Assembly (NCBI GenBank): GCA_913054135.1 | Contig: CAJXJK010000016.1 | Location: 62,001-126,000 of the forward strand | Source of the DNA: an uncultured Flavobacteriales bacterium | Lineage (GTDB): Bacteria > Bacteroidota > Bacteroidia > Flavobacteriales_D > Crocinitomicaceae | Length of the DNA stretch: 64,000 nucleotides | Direction of reading: 5' to 3' | Shown: in pieces, positions 34,401-41,994 of the stretch | Layout of the letters: every line of letters starts with the position of its first letter | How positions within the stretch are numbered: the stretch's first letter is position 1 | The notes under the pieces: model-generated | What the model was told of the DNA's origin: nothing | What the model saw: only the letters and a program-made list of their open reading frames with translations | The model's database searches: none | Position numbers and translations under genes: made by a program

Positions 34401-34555
34401 ATAGCTCAATTGGACAAGTACTTCTTCAAGCTGATAATTTAGGAGAAAACATTATGACATTAGATTTAAATTCTTTTGCAACTGGTGTTTATATTATCCA
34501 AATCAACACGGCTGATGGAGCTCAAAGAAATGAAAGAATAACAATTAAGAAATAA
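31445..34555 (+). CDS. Subtilase (S8) with GEVED, three SprB repeats and T9SS type A sorting domain
   Basis: The 1036-residue secreted protein has a signal peptide, a prodomain-like part (about 30-110), a peptidase S8 domain (about 115-470), a fibronectin III-like domain (about 478-565), a GEVED domain (about 605-720, WIDLDQNGVFDDPADLVYDQG), three SprB repeats (about 722-955, each ...GGTAPYTYLW... with ITDDLGC-type ends) and a type A sorting domain (LNIYPNPSHGTVNI to the terminal KK). In the active site His225 (GNHGTNCLG) and Ser397 (GTSFACP) are present, but the Asp position holds Glu171 (CLIESGNLDHNDI). Activity is therefore uncertain. SprB repeats point to surface adhesion. It stands alone with its own terminator. 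Confidence 0.88.
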   Translation: MKLFATTLILCAIVSGPAYSQGNVSTSEKQTFVEGKNYIEGDMLIQMAENASIKGLIAKAPKDYEVKVNRLLSRPMRAWLINFNHENVANHNFLNWLYEQDEVTLAQNNHKIQMRSTLPTDGAAFGDQWHHNNTGQSGGTVDADIDSDLAWDITTGGQTANNDDIVVCLIESGNLDHNDIVDNKWINVAEDTGTPGVDDDGNGYIDDISGWNPVAGNGNYGTGNHGTNCLGMIGAKGNNGYLVAGANWDVKLMVVGGYNISTDANAVEAYTYPLEMRQLWNNSGGTEGAFVVATSSSWGIDGESPSGHALWCNMYDTLGYHGILNVGATTNQNLNVDVVGDMPTACASDYMIGVGRTDHNDATAGGYGQVEIELGAPGINVITTANTNTTTSTTGTSFACPLTAGVIGLAYSIPCTDFMAVVNSDPKAGADMVLQALLDGVDVIPAFATKFNTSGRLNSFNTLNELMAVGCSGTICIGPNGISSSNIGDNTADINFTANGSASSTYMSWREVGTSTWIIESPATSPVNLTGLTECTEYEYYFNSICGGTDTSSNTTVQTFTTTGCPQCIEGGYCDNSATDAIDEWIEEFTIGTYTNNSGNDNGYGNFTATSNISLDKGVAYNITTVPDWSGTLYNEQTKIWIDLDQNGVFDDPADLVYDQGTATQTNATGTVTVPLTALDGSTRMRVQMAYIGTGQTTFPGICNDYTWGETEDYCVEIQESNPCNLTINETVVDATCNNGTDGSIDLGTVTGGTAPYTYLWTPNGETTTSVTGGAGSYSVDITDDLGCTSTFGFSIGAPAAITATMNVTDVSCNGDTDGAINMTPSGGTAPYTFDWGGLGTTEDLTGLAPNNYTCVITDDNGCSDNVNATVGEPAVLSGSATSTPILTGSDGTIDLTVTGGTPPYSYDWDSGFSSNEDLNGLSAAGSYTCDITDANGCTTQVTVTLDSNVGIESSILSQLNIYPNPSHGTVNIAFKTDIDAKITVYSSIGQVLLQADNLGENIMTLDLNSFATGVYIIQINTADGAQRNERITIKK

Positions 34556-34573
34556 CTAAGATTCTAAGTAATC

Positions 34574-34607
34574 AAAACCTCCTTGCAGTTTGCAAGGAGG
34601 TTTTTTT
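34574..34607 (+). terminator. Rho-independent terminator of the subtilase gene
   Basis: AAAACCTCCTTGCA (34574-34587) pairs perfectly with TGCAAGGAGGTTTT (34591-34604) around GTT and is followed by T to 34607. It is back to back with a minus-strand terminator at 34611. Confidence 0.92.
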
Positions 34608-34610
34608 ATG

Positions 34611-34642
34611 CAAAAAAAGAGCCCAGCATCACAGCTAGACTC
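34611..34642 (-). terminator. Orphan minus-strand terminator
   Basis: On the minus strand GAGTCTAGC (34642-34634) pairs with GCTGGGCTC (34627-34619) over nine base pairs, two of them G-U, and seven T follow (34618-34612). The G-U pairs would be A-C mismatches in the plus-strand RNA, so the hairpin works only for a minus-strand transcript. No minus-strand protein gene lies upstream of it. Confidence 0.7.
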
Positions 34643-34790
34643 AAGAACAATATCTACGTAATAACAAACTTACCTTTACTTTATATTTCCCGGTAGATAA
34701 GACAGCTGCTCGTTGGAACTAACGATAAATGGTATTTTAATGGATACTTCAAACGTATCAGCTGCTTGTTCTATCCCTTTATGTTCAAGA
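34611..34790 (-). ncRNA. Candidate structured small RNA of about 180 bases
   Basis: Upstream of the orphan terminator the minus strand folds into nested helices. The closing helix is AGAACAA (34772-34766) with TTGTTCT (34650-34644). Inside are TATCTAC (34699-34693) with GTAGATA (34657-34651), and CAGCTG (34764-34759) with CAGCTG (34708-34703). The latter encloses two hairpins, GATAC/GTATC (34743-34759) and TCGTT/AACGA (34710-34725). The first three form a three-way junction. A weak -7-like box TACCTTTT lies near 34803-34796, so the 5' end near 34790 is only an estimate. Size resembles 6S RNA, but I cannot confirm that identity. Confidence 0.5.
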
Positions 34791-34820
34791 AATTAAAAGG
34801 TAACCTTTAAATAAAAATTA

Positions 34821-34828
34821 TATTTTTG
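34821..34828 (+). promoter_or_regulatory. -7 box (TATTTTTG) for the DUF2911 gene
   Basis: TATTTTTG fits TAnnTTTG and ends 15 bases before the ATG at 34844. The upstream TTG at 34826 that opens the frame is part of this box. Confidence 0.45.
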
Positions 34829-34843
34829 TGTAAAATTACTGGT

Positions 34844-35680
34844 ATGAAAAATTCACTTATCCTATTGACACTAAGCCTTTTATTTTCTTCGGTAGCTATC
34901 TCTCAAAAATTACCTGCAAGAAGTCCTAAGTCTAATCTAAAACAAAAAGTAGGTCTTTGTGATATCACAATTGAGTATTCAAGACCAAGTGCAAGAAACA
35001 GAGCCATCTTCGGAAACCTTGTTCCGTATAAAGAGGTTTGGAGACTAGGAGCTAACGAATGCACTAAAATTAGCATTACCCAACCCTTGATTTTTGGAAG
35101 ATCAGTTTTAGATACTGGTACTTATGCCATATTTGCTATTCCTCAAGAAGATGGAAAATGGGACATCATTTTTAATACTGACCACAAACAGTGGGGCTCT
35201 ATGAGCTATGATTCAGAGAAAGACGCCGTTAGAGTTATTGGCGGCGCATCAAAGAATGAACATACAGAATCGTTTGAAATCTCAATTAATAGAATCTCGA
35301 ATTATGGCGCAACAATTTTAATTAGATGGGAAGGCCTAAAAGTAGAAGTTCCATTCACTGTTGAAACTGATGCACATGTTCAAAAAGAAATTGAATCAGC
35401 AATAGCTGAAGGAAAAGAATTAGAGCAAGTTCATTATAGAGCTGCTGACTATTATCTTCAAATGAAGAAAGACACAAAGCAAGCAATGATGCACATTGAT
35501 AAATCAATTGAAATTCAAGAAGGCTACTTTAATTTATTTCTAAAAGCTCAAATTTTACATGAAGATGGAGACAATAAAGCCGCTCTAAAATTGGGTAAAA
35601 AAGCCAAGAAACTTGCCAAGAAAGACAAAAAACCAGGTTGGGTTGATTACATGGATCGCAACATGGAAGAGTGGAAATAA
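34844..35680 (+). CDS. DUF2911-domain exported protein with helical C-terminus
   Basis: The 278-residue protein has a signal peptide (ending SVAISQ) and the DUF2911 domain, recognisable by ARSPKSNLKQKVGLCDITIEYSRPSARNRAIFGNLVPYKEVWRLGANE-type sequence near residues 24-70 and GTYAIFAIPQEDGKWDIIF. The C-terminal 80 residues form TPR-like helices and a basic end. DUF2911 proteins are periplasmic or surface proteins of unknown function widespread in Bacteroidota. I chose ATG 34844 over the TTG at 34826. The gene is separate from the following pair by 91 bases. Confidence 0.87.
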   Translation: MKNSLILLTLSLLFSSVAISQKLPARSPKSNLKQKVGLCDITIEYSRPSARNRAIFGNLVPYKEVWRLGANECTKISITQPLIFGRSVLDTGTYAIFAIPQEDGKWDIIFNTDHKQWGSMSYDSEKDAVRVIGGASKNEHTESFEISINRISNYGATILIRWEGLKVEVPFTVETDAHVQKEIESAIAEGKELEQVHYRAADYYLQMKKDTKQAMMHIDKSIEIQEGYFNLFLKAQILHEDGDNKAALKLGKKAKKLAKKDKKPGWVDYMDRNMEEWK

Positions 35681-35771
35681 AATAAACACATTCACAACTT
35701 ATTAGGGATAACTATCAGCTGAAACTACTTTCGGCATGAAGTTTTCATTTACCTTTCTAAAAAAAGGAAAA

Positions 35772-36206
35772 ATGAAATTCTTAAGCGCAATCTTTATTTG
35801 TCTTCTCAGCTTTAGCACTCTTGCTCAAAAAGAAGAAGCCAAGTTTCAACAATTCAACAACTTTACGGCTCAATTTGAAGTCCCTGAAGGTAAAACATGG
35901 GTCATTCAACAAATCTTTTCAAGTTTTGCTGCTGATGTGACTACAAATACAGATGGTACATCTGAGTTTACCCCTGTGAGAATCTTCATAAAAACATTGA
36001 ATGGAGATATCAAAACAGATTGGGAAGGGAACCGCTTTGGGCCGCAAGTGTTTCAATCTAATAATACCTCTGCTGTAATTTCATACCCTATCACCCTTCC
36101 TGAAAAAACAAAATTCAGTTTGGTTGTTGTAAAAGGAAATCCTGGCGCATTCAAATCTTTTGACGGCTCAGCATATATCTCATATAAAGAATTAACAAAT
36201 CAGTAA
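35772..36206 (+). CDS. Exported protein of unknown function (paralogue of its neighbour)
   Basis: From the ATG at 35772, preceded by the purine-rich AAAAAGGAAAA, the product is 144 residues with signal peptide MKFLSAIFICLLSFSTLAQ. The frame also holds an ATG 12 codons earlier. The mature part is a single beta-rich domain with the landmarks EVPEGKTWVIQQIFS, FIKTLNGDIKTDWEGNRFGPQVFQS and ISYPITLPEKTKFSLVVVKG. The same landmarks occur in the C-terminal part of the next gene product, three bases downstream. I do not recognise the domain. Confidence 0.7.
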   Translation: MKFLSAIFICLLSFSTLAQKEEAKFQQFNNFTAQFEVPEGKTWVIQQIFSSFAADVTTNTDGTSEFTPVRIFIKTLNGDIKTDWEGNRFGPQVFQSNNTSAVISYPITLPEKTKFSLVVVKGNPGAFKSFDGSAYISYKELTNQ

Positions 36207-36209
36207 AAA

Positions 36210-36851
36210 ATGAAAGTATTTATTCTAACATTATTGCTGATTCCGCTTGCTGGGTTCTCTCAGACAAAAAAAGAATTAGCAGACAAGGTTAACCGCCTTG
36301 AAAAGACAATTGACAGCCTACAAGGAATAGTTGACAATCAAGAAAATATTATTGAAAATAGAGATAGAACAGTTCTACTTACAAAACAGCACAGGGCTGA
36401 AATGATGGAAGATAGAGACAAAGCTCTTTACAAATTTTCGGTAATTGAAAAGAAGCTGGCGAAACTAGAACGTGAAACCAAAATGGGATCTGCGACAATG
36501 GTGACATTGGCAAACAACAGAAACATTATTAAGGTGAAAGAAGGTAAAACATACACTTTGAATCAGATTATTTCTGACTACTCTGCCGGCATAGTTACCG
36601 ATAGCCTGGGGAACGAACAAATTGAGGAGATTCACATTTTCGTTCGAGCAATCAATGGAGAGGTTTTAACTGACGTAGACAAAGGCTTATACGGCCCTCA
36701 AGTTTATAGCAGTACTCATCCAGAACATGCTATTTCATTTCCTATTGTACTTACAGAAGGAACTTCTTTCTCGGTTATTTTAATGAAAGGCAGCATGGAT
36801 AAACTAACCCCTTATGATGGGAGAGTATATTGCAGCTACACGATTAAATAG
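36210..36851 (+). CDS. Exported coiled-coil protein sharing the domain of its neighbour
   Basis: The 213-residue protein has a signal peptide (MKVFILTLLLIPLAGFSQ), a coiled coil (about residues 20-95, KKELADKVNRLEKTIDSLQ) and a C-terminal domain. That domain carries KVKEGKTYTLNQIIS, FVRAINGEVLTDVDKGLYGPQVYSS and ISFPIVLTEGTSFSVILMKG, which align with the whole mature part of the preceding protein. The two genes are three bases apart, pointing to tandem duplication and co-expression. A coiled coil plus this domain may allow oligomers. Its stop codon is directly followed by that of the convergent DUF1573 gene. Confidence 0.7.
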   Translation: MKVFILTLLLIPLAGFSQTKKELADKVNRLEKTIDSLQGIVDNQENIIENRDRTVLLTKQHRAEMMEDRDKALYKFSVIEKKLAKLERETKMGSATMVTLANNRNIIKVKEGKTYTLNQIISDYSAGIVTDSLGNEQIEEIHIFVRAINGEVLTDVDKGLYGPQVYSSTHPEHAISFPIVLTEGTSFSVILMKGSMDKLTPYDGRVYCSYTIK

Positions 36852-37907
36852 TTAGACATTCTTTACCATTCCTCTCACCCTCAATACAATTCTGGGTTCA
36901 GGGGCATTGGTGGTAACCGTACAAGATTTATTGATTGGTCCAATTCTTTTTGAATCGTACTTTATTTTTATCACATCACGCTTACCCGCTTTGATTGGCT
37001 CCCTTGGCCAAGTTGCAACAAGACAACCGCAGCTCGTTTTCGCGCTTTGAATAATTAAAGGTTCGTCTCCATTATTCTCAAACCAAAATTCAAATTGACA
37101 GGCGTCTCCCTTATTTATAAAATTTGAAAGCACTAAAGAATCAAACTTTATACTCGGAAAACCTTTTGAAATAAGCTCGCCGGAATATGGAATTGGAAAT
37201 CTGTGATATTTTCTATTATCCTCATTTGTTTCAAAATTGAAAGAGCCGGAGTATTCATTTAACAAGTCATCCGTATTCAATATAAATTCTATTCGTACTT
37301 CCCCCTCAGCCGGAACCAAAACATCTTTGCTCTCAACTAACCGCACCTTTTGGTTGTAGCGAGATGCAAATTTTGAATACGGTTCTTTGAGTGTGACAGG
37401 TGATGAGCCATGGTTAACGACTAAAGCTGAAAATATAACGCTATCTCCTCTATTTACAGTTGGTAACTGAACCGGAGAAACTTCAAGGTCACCAAGGTTC
37501 AGAACGAAATTTACAAAGACATTTAAGTATTGAGCTATTCTCTCATCTACATACGAAATGGTGAATGAAACGTCTATTAAATCATCCCTCCAATTATAAA
37601 GGTCTTTCTTTTTCATAAAGATGGTATCCTTTGCTCCTGGTTGGATAATCGAATCTTTCCAGTTACCGATTAAATGAAAAATTTGGTCACCATATTTGTT
37701 GTTGCAGCTTATTTCATTAAACTGAACTTCGTGTGGTGCACAATTTTCAAAAGGAAAAAACACTATGGTGTCGTCAAAAGAAAACATTCTTCCACAATCG
37801 AAATTATTGTACTCAAAACACAACAATTCTCCTTCATTTGGATGCGGCATAGCATTGCTAAATAAAGGGTAAGAAAACAGTAAAAAGAATAAAAATTTGA
37901 GCTTCAT
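36852..37907 (-). CDS. DUF1573-domain exported protein
   Basis: The 351-residue protein starts at ATG 37907, where the signal peptide MKLKFLFFLLFSYPLFSNA begins; the frame extends 15 codons further. It has two or three immunoglobulin-like beta domains. The last, from about residue 250, carries the DUF1573 landmark SAKTSCGCLVATWPREPIKAG followed by IKIKYDSKRIGPINKSCTVTTNAP. DUF1573 is a frequent domain of Bacteroidota exported proteins with unknown function, possibly binding cell-surface partners. There is no gap to the convergent upstream gene and no terminator between them. Confidence 0.85.
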   Translation of the reverse strand: MKLKFLFFLLFSYPLFSNAMPHPNEGELLCFEYNNFDCGRMFSFDDTIVFFPFENCAPHEVQFNEISCNNKYGDQIFHLIGNWKDSIIQPGAKDTIFMKKKDLYNWRDDLIDVSFTISYVDERIAQYLNVFVNFVLNLGDLEVSPVQLPTVNRGDSVIFSALVVNHGSSPVTLKEPYSKFASRYNQKVRLVESKDVLVPAEGEVRIEFILNTDDLLNEYSGSFNFETNEDNRKYHRFPIPYSGELISKGFPSIKFDSLVLSNFINKGDACQFEFWFENNGDEPLIIQSAKTSCGCLVATWPREPIKAGKRDVIKIKYDSKRIGPINKSCTVTTNAPEPRIVLRVRGMVKNV

Positions 37908-37966
37908 TTTGAAAGAGGTTTTCTCAAAAATAAAGCAAGATTTAGAGCGCACTATTTAAATAACAG

Positions 37967-40900
37967 CTAATTAACAACTTGAATCCATCCTACTTTTTGC
38001 TCTGTAGCTGATTCAAATACATAAAAATAGGTGCCAACAAATACTTTACCATTGCTCATTCGTCCGTCCCAAGCCACCTCAACATTGTCATAGTTGACTA
38101 AGGTTGCCACCTTGTCTCCCCAACGATTATAGATATATACCGTATTAACAGGATCGTCAATTTCGAGGATTAAAAAATCATTGATGCCGTCTCCATTAGG
38201 AGAAAAGGCGGTGGGATTTTCTTCGGGAACATCAATAAATATGCATTCTGAAGTGTCTACGCAGCCTGAACTACTGAGGATAAGTGCATAGTAACCGTCT
38301 GATGTTGGCGTGAAGGTTTCTTGCCCAGATGAATCAACAATTATCGAATCATCACAATCAAACCATTGATAACCATCTCCCAGATTTATTGCTTTCAAAC
38401 TAATGTCGTTTAACTCAATTTCTGAGATCACATCATTAATTAATAAATAGATTGTAATGACACTATCGCACCCCGCAACATTAGTTAGGGTATCTAAATA
38501 AGTTCCCGTTTGATCATACACATACAGCCCAGAAGGTGAAGTATAAATGTCACAAGAAGATGTATCAAGAATGCTCGAGTTTGATTGAACCTCCAAATTG
38601 ATCGTAATGACACTATCGCAGCCGACGGCGTTGACAATCGTATCCTTGTAGGCTCCTGATGACGTCCAAGTATAATTTCCAGAAGGAGAAACATATGAGT
38701 GACATACAATCTCATCTATCACAGAGTTGGTAGAATTGTTAATCGTAAGGTTGATGGTGATGATCGAATCACATCCTGTACTATTAGGAATAGTGTCTTG
38801 ATATTGGCCTGAAGCTGTAATTAAATAAACAGCACTCGGGCTTACATAATTATCACAAGCTGTTTCAGTGATTGTGGAATAAGTGCTTGAATTAACAATC
38901 AAATTGAAAGTCATAATACTATCACATCCAGCAAAATTAGGAATAGTATCAAAATACTGACCTGAAGTTGACCAAACATATAAACCTGAAGGCGACAATA
39001 AACTATCACAAACTGTTGGGGAGTGCGTGGCATAAGTCTCATTAGTGATAGTTAGATTTATGGTAATGACACTATCACATCCCGCCACATTCAAAATAGT
39101 ATCATTAAAGGTCAGAGATGATGAATATGTATACAAACCACTGGGGGAAGTGTACGTGTCGCAGGCCACTTCATTAATTGTACTTGATGTATGATCAAGA
39201 ATAGTCAAGTCAATTGTAATCGTACTATCACAACCAGCTGCATTGGGTATGATATCCACATATGTGCCCGAAGACGTATGAGTATTTGCACCACTTGGTG
39301 TCACATAAAATTCACAGGCCGAAGGGGCGATTGTGCTGGTAGTACTATTGTTTATCGTTAGGTTGATTGTAATAACAGAATCGCAGCCAGCATTATTCGG
39401 AATTGTGTCTTTATATATTCCCGTGGTCGTATAATTGTTCCCGGCCGGCGAAGAATAAGAATCACAGTGGACTTCGGTAATGGTACTCGTGTTATTTAAA
39501 ATATCAACTGTGGCAGTAATAACAGAATCACAACCAGTTGAATTGGGAATTGTATCATTGTAAACACCATCAGAGATCCAGACATAATTTCCTGAAGGTG
39601 AAGTCGCAGAAAAGCATTCGTTTATACTGATAGAATTGTAGGTAGTAGAATTAACTGTTACGTTAATAGTCATAATACTATCACAACCCGCCATGTTTGC
39701 AATGGTGTCATTGTAAGTGCCAGAAGCCGCATAAGTAGCCCCTGAAGGTGCTATATAAACATCACAAGCCGTGTCAGAAAAGGTATTATAGGTGTTGTTT
39801 ACATCTAAGAAGATTGTGATAACAGAATCACAACCAAACATATTGCTCAATGTATCTGAATATACACCACCAAATGTATAAGTATAAACTCCGCTTGGAG
39901 ATACATATGAATCACATACCGTAATATTCAAGGTGTCATAAGTTGAACAAAACTCATAACATCCCATATCAACAGATCCATTATGAACTCTTGTATGCTG
40001 ATCGAGATCTAATGATGTCGTGACGTATGGCAATAATGCCGAATCATGGGTTTGTGAAACATCTTGAGGTCGATAATTTCCTCCCAAAGTAGGTGCCGTT
40101 GAAGGCGCAACTGTGATCGCAAAATTAGGGTCTGAATCAATGTTTCCTCCGACATCTGACCCATATTGAGCGTTCCAAGCTAACGAGCCTCCAGATCCTT
40201 GAATGTCTGAAGCTTCCACCAACATAGTAATCACTCCACCTCCTTCTACCTGATAAAAAGCGTGAAAGGTTCCAATACCAAATGCTGTTTGATTGTTCCA
40301 ACATACTGAATTACGCACAGTAACTGTTTGACCATTATCTACATAAAAACAGCCCGCATTTCCAGTTGCGAGATTTCCTGAAAAAGTGCAATTAACAAAT
40401 GTAGAACCTCCTCTAAGGTAAGTTGCTCCACCATGATTAGCAGAGTTTCCTGAAAAAAGACAATTCTCAAAATAGGCCGACCCAAATAACAAATAATAAG
40501 CTCCGCCCCATCCAGTATTTGCGTAATTACCAATAAACTCAACATTCTTGAAAATATGACTACCCCCAACAGATCGTATGGCACCTCCACCATTGTTGCC
40601 ATTACAATTTCTAATAACCATGTTCTCCAGCACTAATGAGGCACCACTCTCTGCGAAAATCCCACCACCAACTGAAACTCCACCTCCATTTTCAATTGTA
40701 AAATTTTGAAGGTTTAAATTAAAAGATCCACTGACATGGAATGGCCCAGCTATATTTCCACCACTGACTTTAATGTCTTTATCCTCACCGTCAATGGTTA
40801 AACCAACGATAGGAGTCAAAGAAGCTGTAAGGTCAATTGTTGCGCCCGTAAGTGCAGGAGCAAAAGTAATTACTTCTCCACCAGTAGCATTATCAATTGC

Positions 40901-41002
40901 CTCTCTCAAAGTACCTGGGCCAGCATTTGCAGCACTCGTCACTACTTGTGAAAAAGAAGACCAACTAGTCAACCAAATAAATATGAATAAAAGTTTTTTC
41001 AA
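37967..41002 (-). CDS. T9SS type B surface protein with beta-helix and ten Cys-containing repeats
   Basis: The 1011-residue protein has a signal peptide (ending SWSSFSQ), a right-handed beta-helix of the polymorphic outer-membrane/choice-of-anchor type (about residues 20-345) with coils such as FENCLFSGNSANHGGATYLRGG, and ten repeats of about 49 residues (about 352-857). A beta domain with YQWFDCDDS and a gliding-motility-associated C-terminal sorting domain (about 922-1011; TAFSPNGDGINDF, VYIYNRWGDKV, WDGRMSNGKVFVGTYFYVF) follow. Each repeat has an early Cys in a CDxYxSPSG-like motif and a second in GCDSVITI. Export by T9SS and exposure on the surface are expected. The ligand is unknown. Confidence 0.87.
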   Translation of the reverse strand: MKKLLFIFIWLTSWSSFSQVVTSAANAGPGTLREAIDNATGGEVITFAPALTGATIDLTASLTPIVGLTIDGEDKDIKVSGGNIAGPFHVSGSFNLNLQNFTIENGGGVSVGGGIFAESGASLVLENMVIRNCNGNNGGGAIRSVGGSHIFKNVEFIGNYANTGWGGAYYLLFGSAYFENCLFSGNSANHGGATYLRGGSTFVNCTFSGNLATGNAGCFYVDNGQTVTVRNSVCWNNQTAFGIGTFHAFYQVEGGGVITMLVEASDIQGSGGSLAWNAQYGSDVGGNIDSDPNFAITVAPSTAPTLGGNYRPQDVSQTHDSALLPYVTTSLDLDQHTRVHNGSVDMGCYEFCSTYDTLNITVCDSYVSPSGVYTYTFGGVYSDTLSNMFGCDSVITIFLDVNNTYNTFSDTACDVYIAPSGATYAASGTYNDTIANMAGCDSIMTINVTVNSTTYNSISINECFSATSPSGNYVWISDGVYNDTIPNSTGCDSVITATVDILNNTSTITEVHCDSYSSPAGNNYTTTGIYKDTIPNNAGCDSVITINLTINNSTTSTIAPSACEFYVTPSGANTHTSSGTYVDIIPNAAGCDSTITIDLTILDHTSSTINEVACDTYTSPSGLYTYSSSLTFNDTILNVAGCDSVITINLTITNETYATHSPTVCDSLLSPSGLYVWSTSGQYFDTIPNFAGCDSIMTFNLIVNSSTYSTITETACDNYVSPSAVYLITASGQYQDTIPNSTGCDSIITINLTINNSTNSVIDEIVCHSYVSPSGNYTWTSSGAYKDTIVNAVGCDSVITINLEVQSNSSILDTSSCDIYTSPSGLYVYDQTGTYLDTLTNVAGCDSVITIYLLINDVISEIELNDISLKAINLGDGYQWFDCDDSIIVDSSGQETFTPTSDGYYALILSSSGCVDTSECIFIDVPEENPTAFSPNGDGINDFLILEIDDPVNTVYIYNRWGDKVATLVNYDNVEVAWDGRMSNGKVFVGTYFYVFESATEQKVGWIQVVN
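38430..39945 (-). repeat. Ten tandem repeats of about 150 bp within the type B surface gene
   Basis: Ten in-frame units of about 147-153 bp encode the 49-residue motif. Each unit ends in a segment for GCDS(V/I)(I/M)TI, where the bases (ACACTATCGCA or close variants on the plus strand) are most conserved. Divergence between units argues against very recent expansion. Confidence 0.9.
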
Positions 41003-41094
41003 TTAAATCATCAATAACTACATTTACAAATATCGATTATTTTAATGATAAATGAATAGAAGACGCAAAGGTTGAGACAATTAAAGTTTAGGAC

Positions 41095-41134
41095 AAAAAA
41101 AATTCCTCTTTGGAATAAACCAAAGAGGAATTTT
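41095..41134 (-). terminator. Rho-independent terminator of the small membrane-protein gene
   Basis: AAAATTCCTCTTTGG and CCAAAGAGGAATTTT pair perfectly around a six-base loop (41099-41134), and eight T follow on the minus strand (41102-41095, partly within the stem). It lies 20 bases after the stop codon at 41155. Confidence 0.88.
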
Positions 41135-41154
41135 GCAACAAGTGTTTTGCCTAA

Positions 41155-41511
41155 TTAAATAATAGGGTTACCATAAATTAAGTTTGCAACTATAACAATG
41201 ATATCAATTACGACCGCTAAAGCAGCAAATCCTAAAATGTATTTCATTGGTTGCACAGCAATTATTGTTGTTAATACAGCCATGGTTGGGAATATTAGCA
41301 ATGCAATTTCAAAAACAGAATCCATTCCTCCTAATCCAATAGCAGTTCCGCCCATAATCCCTACAAATAGTAAAGAGATTGCGCATAAACCTACTCTGTT
41401 AAACTCAATGTCTCCAAACATCTTAGCCCAAAGGCCATTTGATGGAATTTCGTGTGAAACATTTACTTTTGGTACGCTAATCGAAGCGTTTTTTTCTATT
41501 ACATGTGCCAT
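41155..41511 (-). CDS. Hypothetical small membrane protein
   Basis: The 118-residue protein has a polar N-terminus of about 38 residues and three membrane helices (about 40-60, 67-87 and 91-112) rich in Ala, Ile, Val and Gly. A complete promoter and a strong terminator on the minus strand frame the gene, which settles the choice against the overlapping plus-strand frame of similar length. I do not recognise the family. It is monocistronic. Confidence 0.72.
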   Translation of the reverse strand: MAHVIEKNASISVPKVNVSHEIPSNGLWAKMFGDIEFNRVGLCAISLLFVGIMGGTAIGLGGMDSVFEIALLIFPTMAVLTTIIAVQPMKYILGFAALAVVIDIIVIVANLIYGNPII

Positions 41512-41534
41512 ATCAATAATTTTTTTTGTTGTCT

Positions 41535-41565
41535 CAAATTTAGGTAGTTAACACCCCCTGCACAA
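41535..41565 (-). promoter_or_regulatory. Complete Bacteroidota promoter (TTG-N20-TAAATTTG)
   Basis: On the minus strand TTG (41565-41563), 20 bases and TAAATTTG (41542-41535) match the consensus. The predicted start point is about 18 bases before the ATG at 41511. Confidence 0.65.
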
Positions 41566-41662
41566 TGTGATTCATCAGAGTAGAAACTGACTTTTGTCAG
41601 TTTTCTTGAAAAACACCCCTCCTAATTAAAAATTTGAACGCAAAACGTAAATCGATTCTGTA

Positions 41663-41935
41663 ATGATTCCTTTTTATTCTAGAAAAGAAATTATGACATC
41701 AAAAGAAATCAAAACGAAAATTGAAGAATTAAAAAACCACAAAGGTCTCTTATCTATTGACCTGGAGAATGGTCGTAACTATCCGGGGATTTTTCACACC
41801 GATCATTCTAAAGGAGCATTGTTGAGCTTGGAATCAGAAAATCAGTGGCTCTTTGTGGTGAGACCCGGATTTGGATTAGGATGGGAAGAACAAATTTCTG
41901 GCGAAAACATTAAATCGATTAAGACAAATTTTTAA
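41663..41935 (+). CDS. Small hypothetical cytoplasmic protein
   Basis: The 90-residue frame starts at ATG 41663; a second ATG at 41693 (80 residues) is equally possible and is preceded by AGAAAAGAAA. The protein is soluble, with a helical start (SKEIKTKIEELKNHKGLL) and a beta-rich remainder (GRNYPGIFHTDHSKGALLSLES, WLFVVRPGFGLGWEEQISG). No signal peptide or membrane segment is present. It resembles short unnamed Bacteroidota proteins. No operon partner is evident. Confidence 0.55.
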   Translation: MIPFYSRKEIMTSKEIKTKIEELKNHKGLLSIDLENGRNYPGIFHTDHSKGALLSLESENQWLFVVRPGFGLGWEEQISGENIKSIKTNF

Positions 41936-41994
41936 ATTTGGGTGAGTGCTGATTGGCATAAATATTGATTGCCAAAGGGAAGAAGCAAAACCTA

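Noticed and set aside
34611-34790. Identification of the candidate RNA as 6S, SRP RNA or tmRNA
   Set aside because: The SRP tetraloop motif and tmRNA tRNA-like ends are absent, and the predicted junction is not the rod of 6S RNA, so only a neutral name is justified.
38430-39945. Regular repeats as a possible CRISPR array
   Set aside because: Units are about 150 bp, in frame, and code for a conserved protein motif. There are no cas genes.
41198-41551. Plus-strand frame of 117 codons opposite the small membrane-protein gene
   Set aside because: The minus-strand frame has a complete promoter, a terminator at the right distance and clear membrane helices, while the plus-strand frame has none of these.
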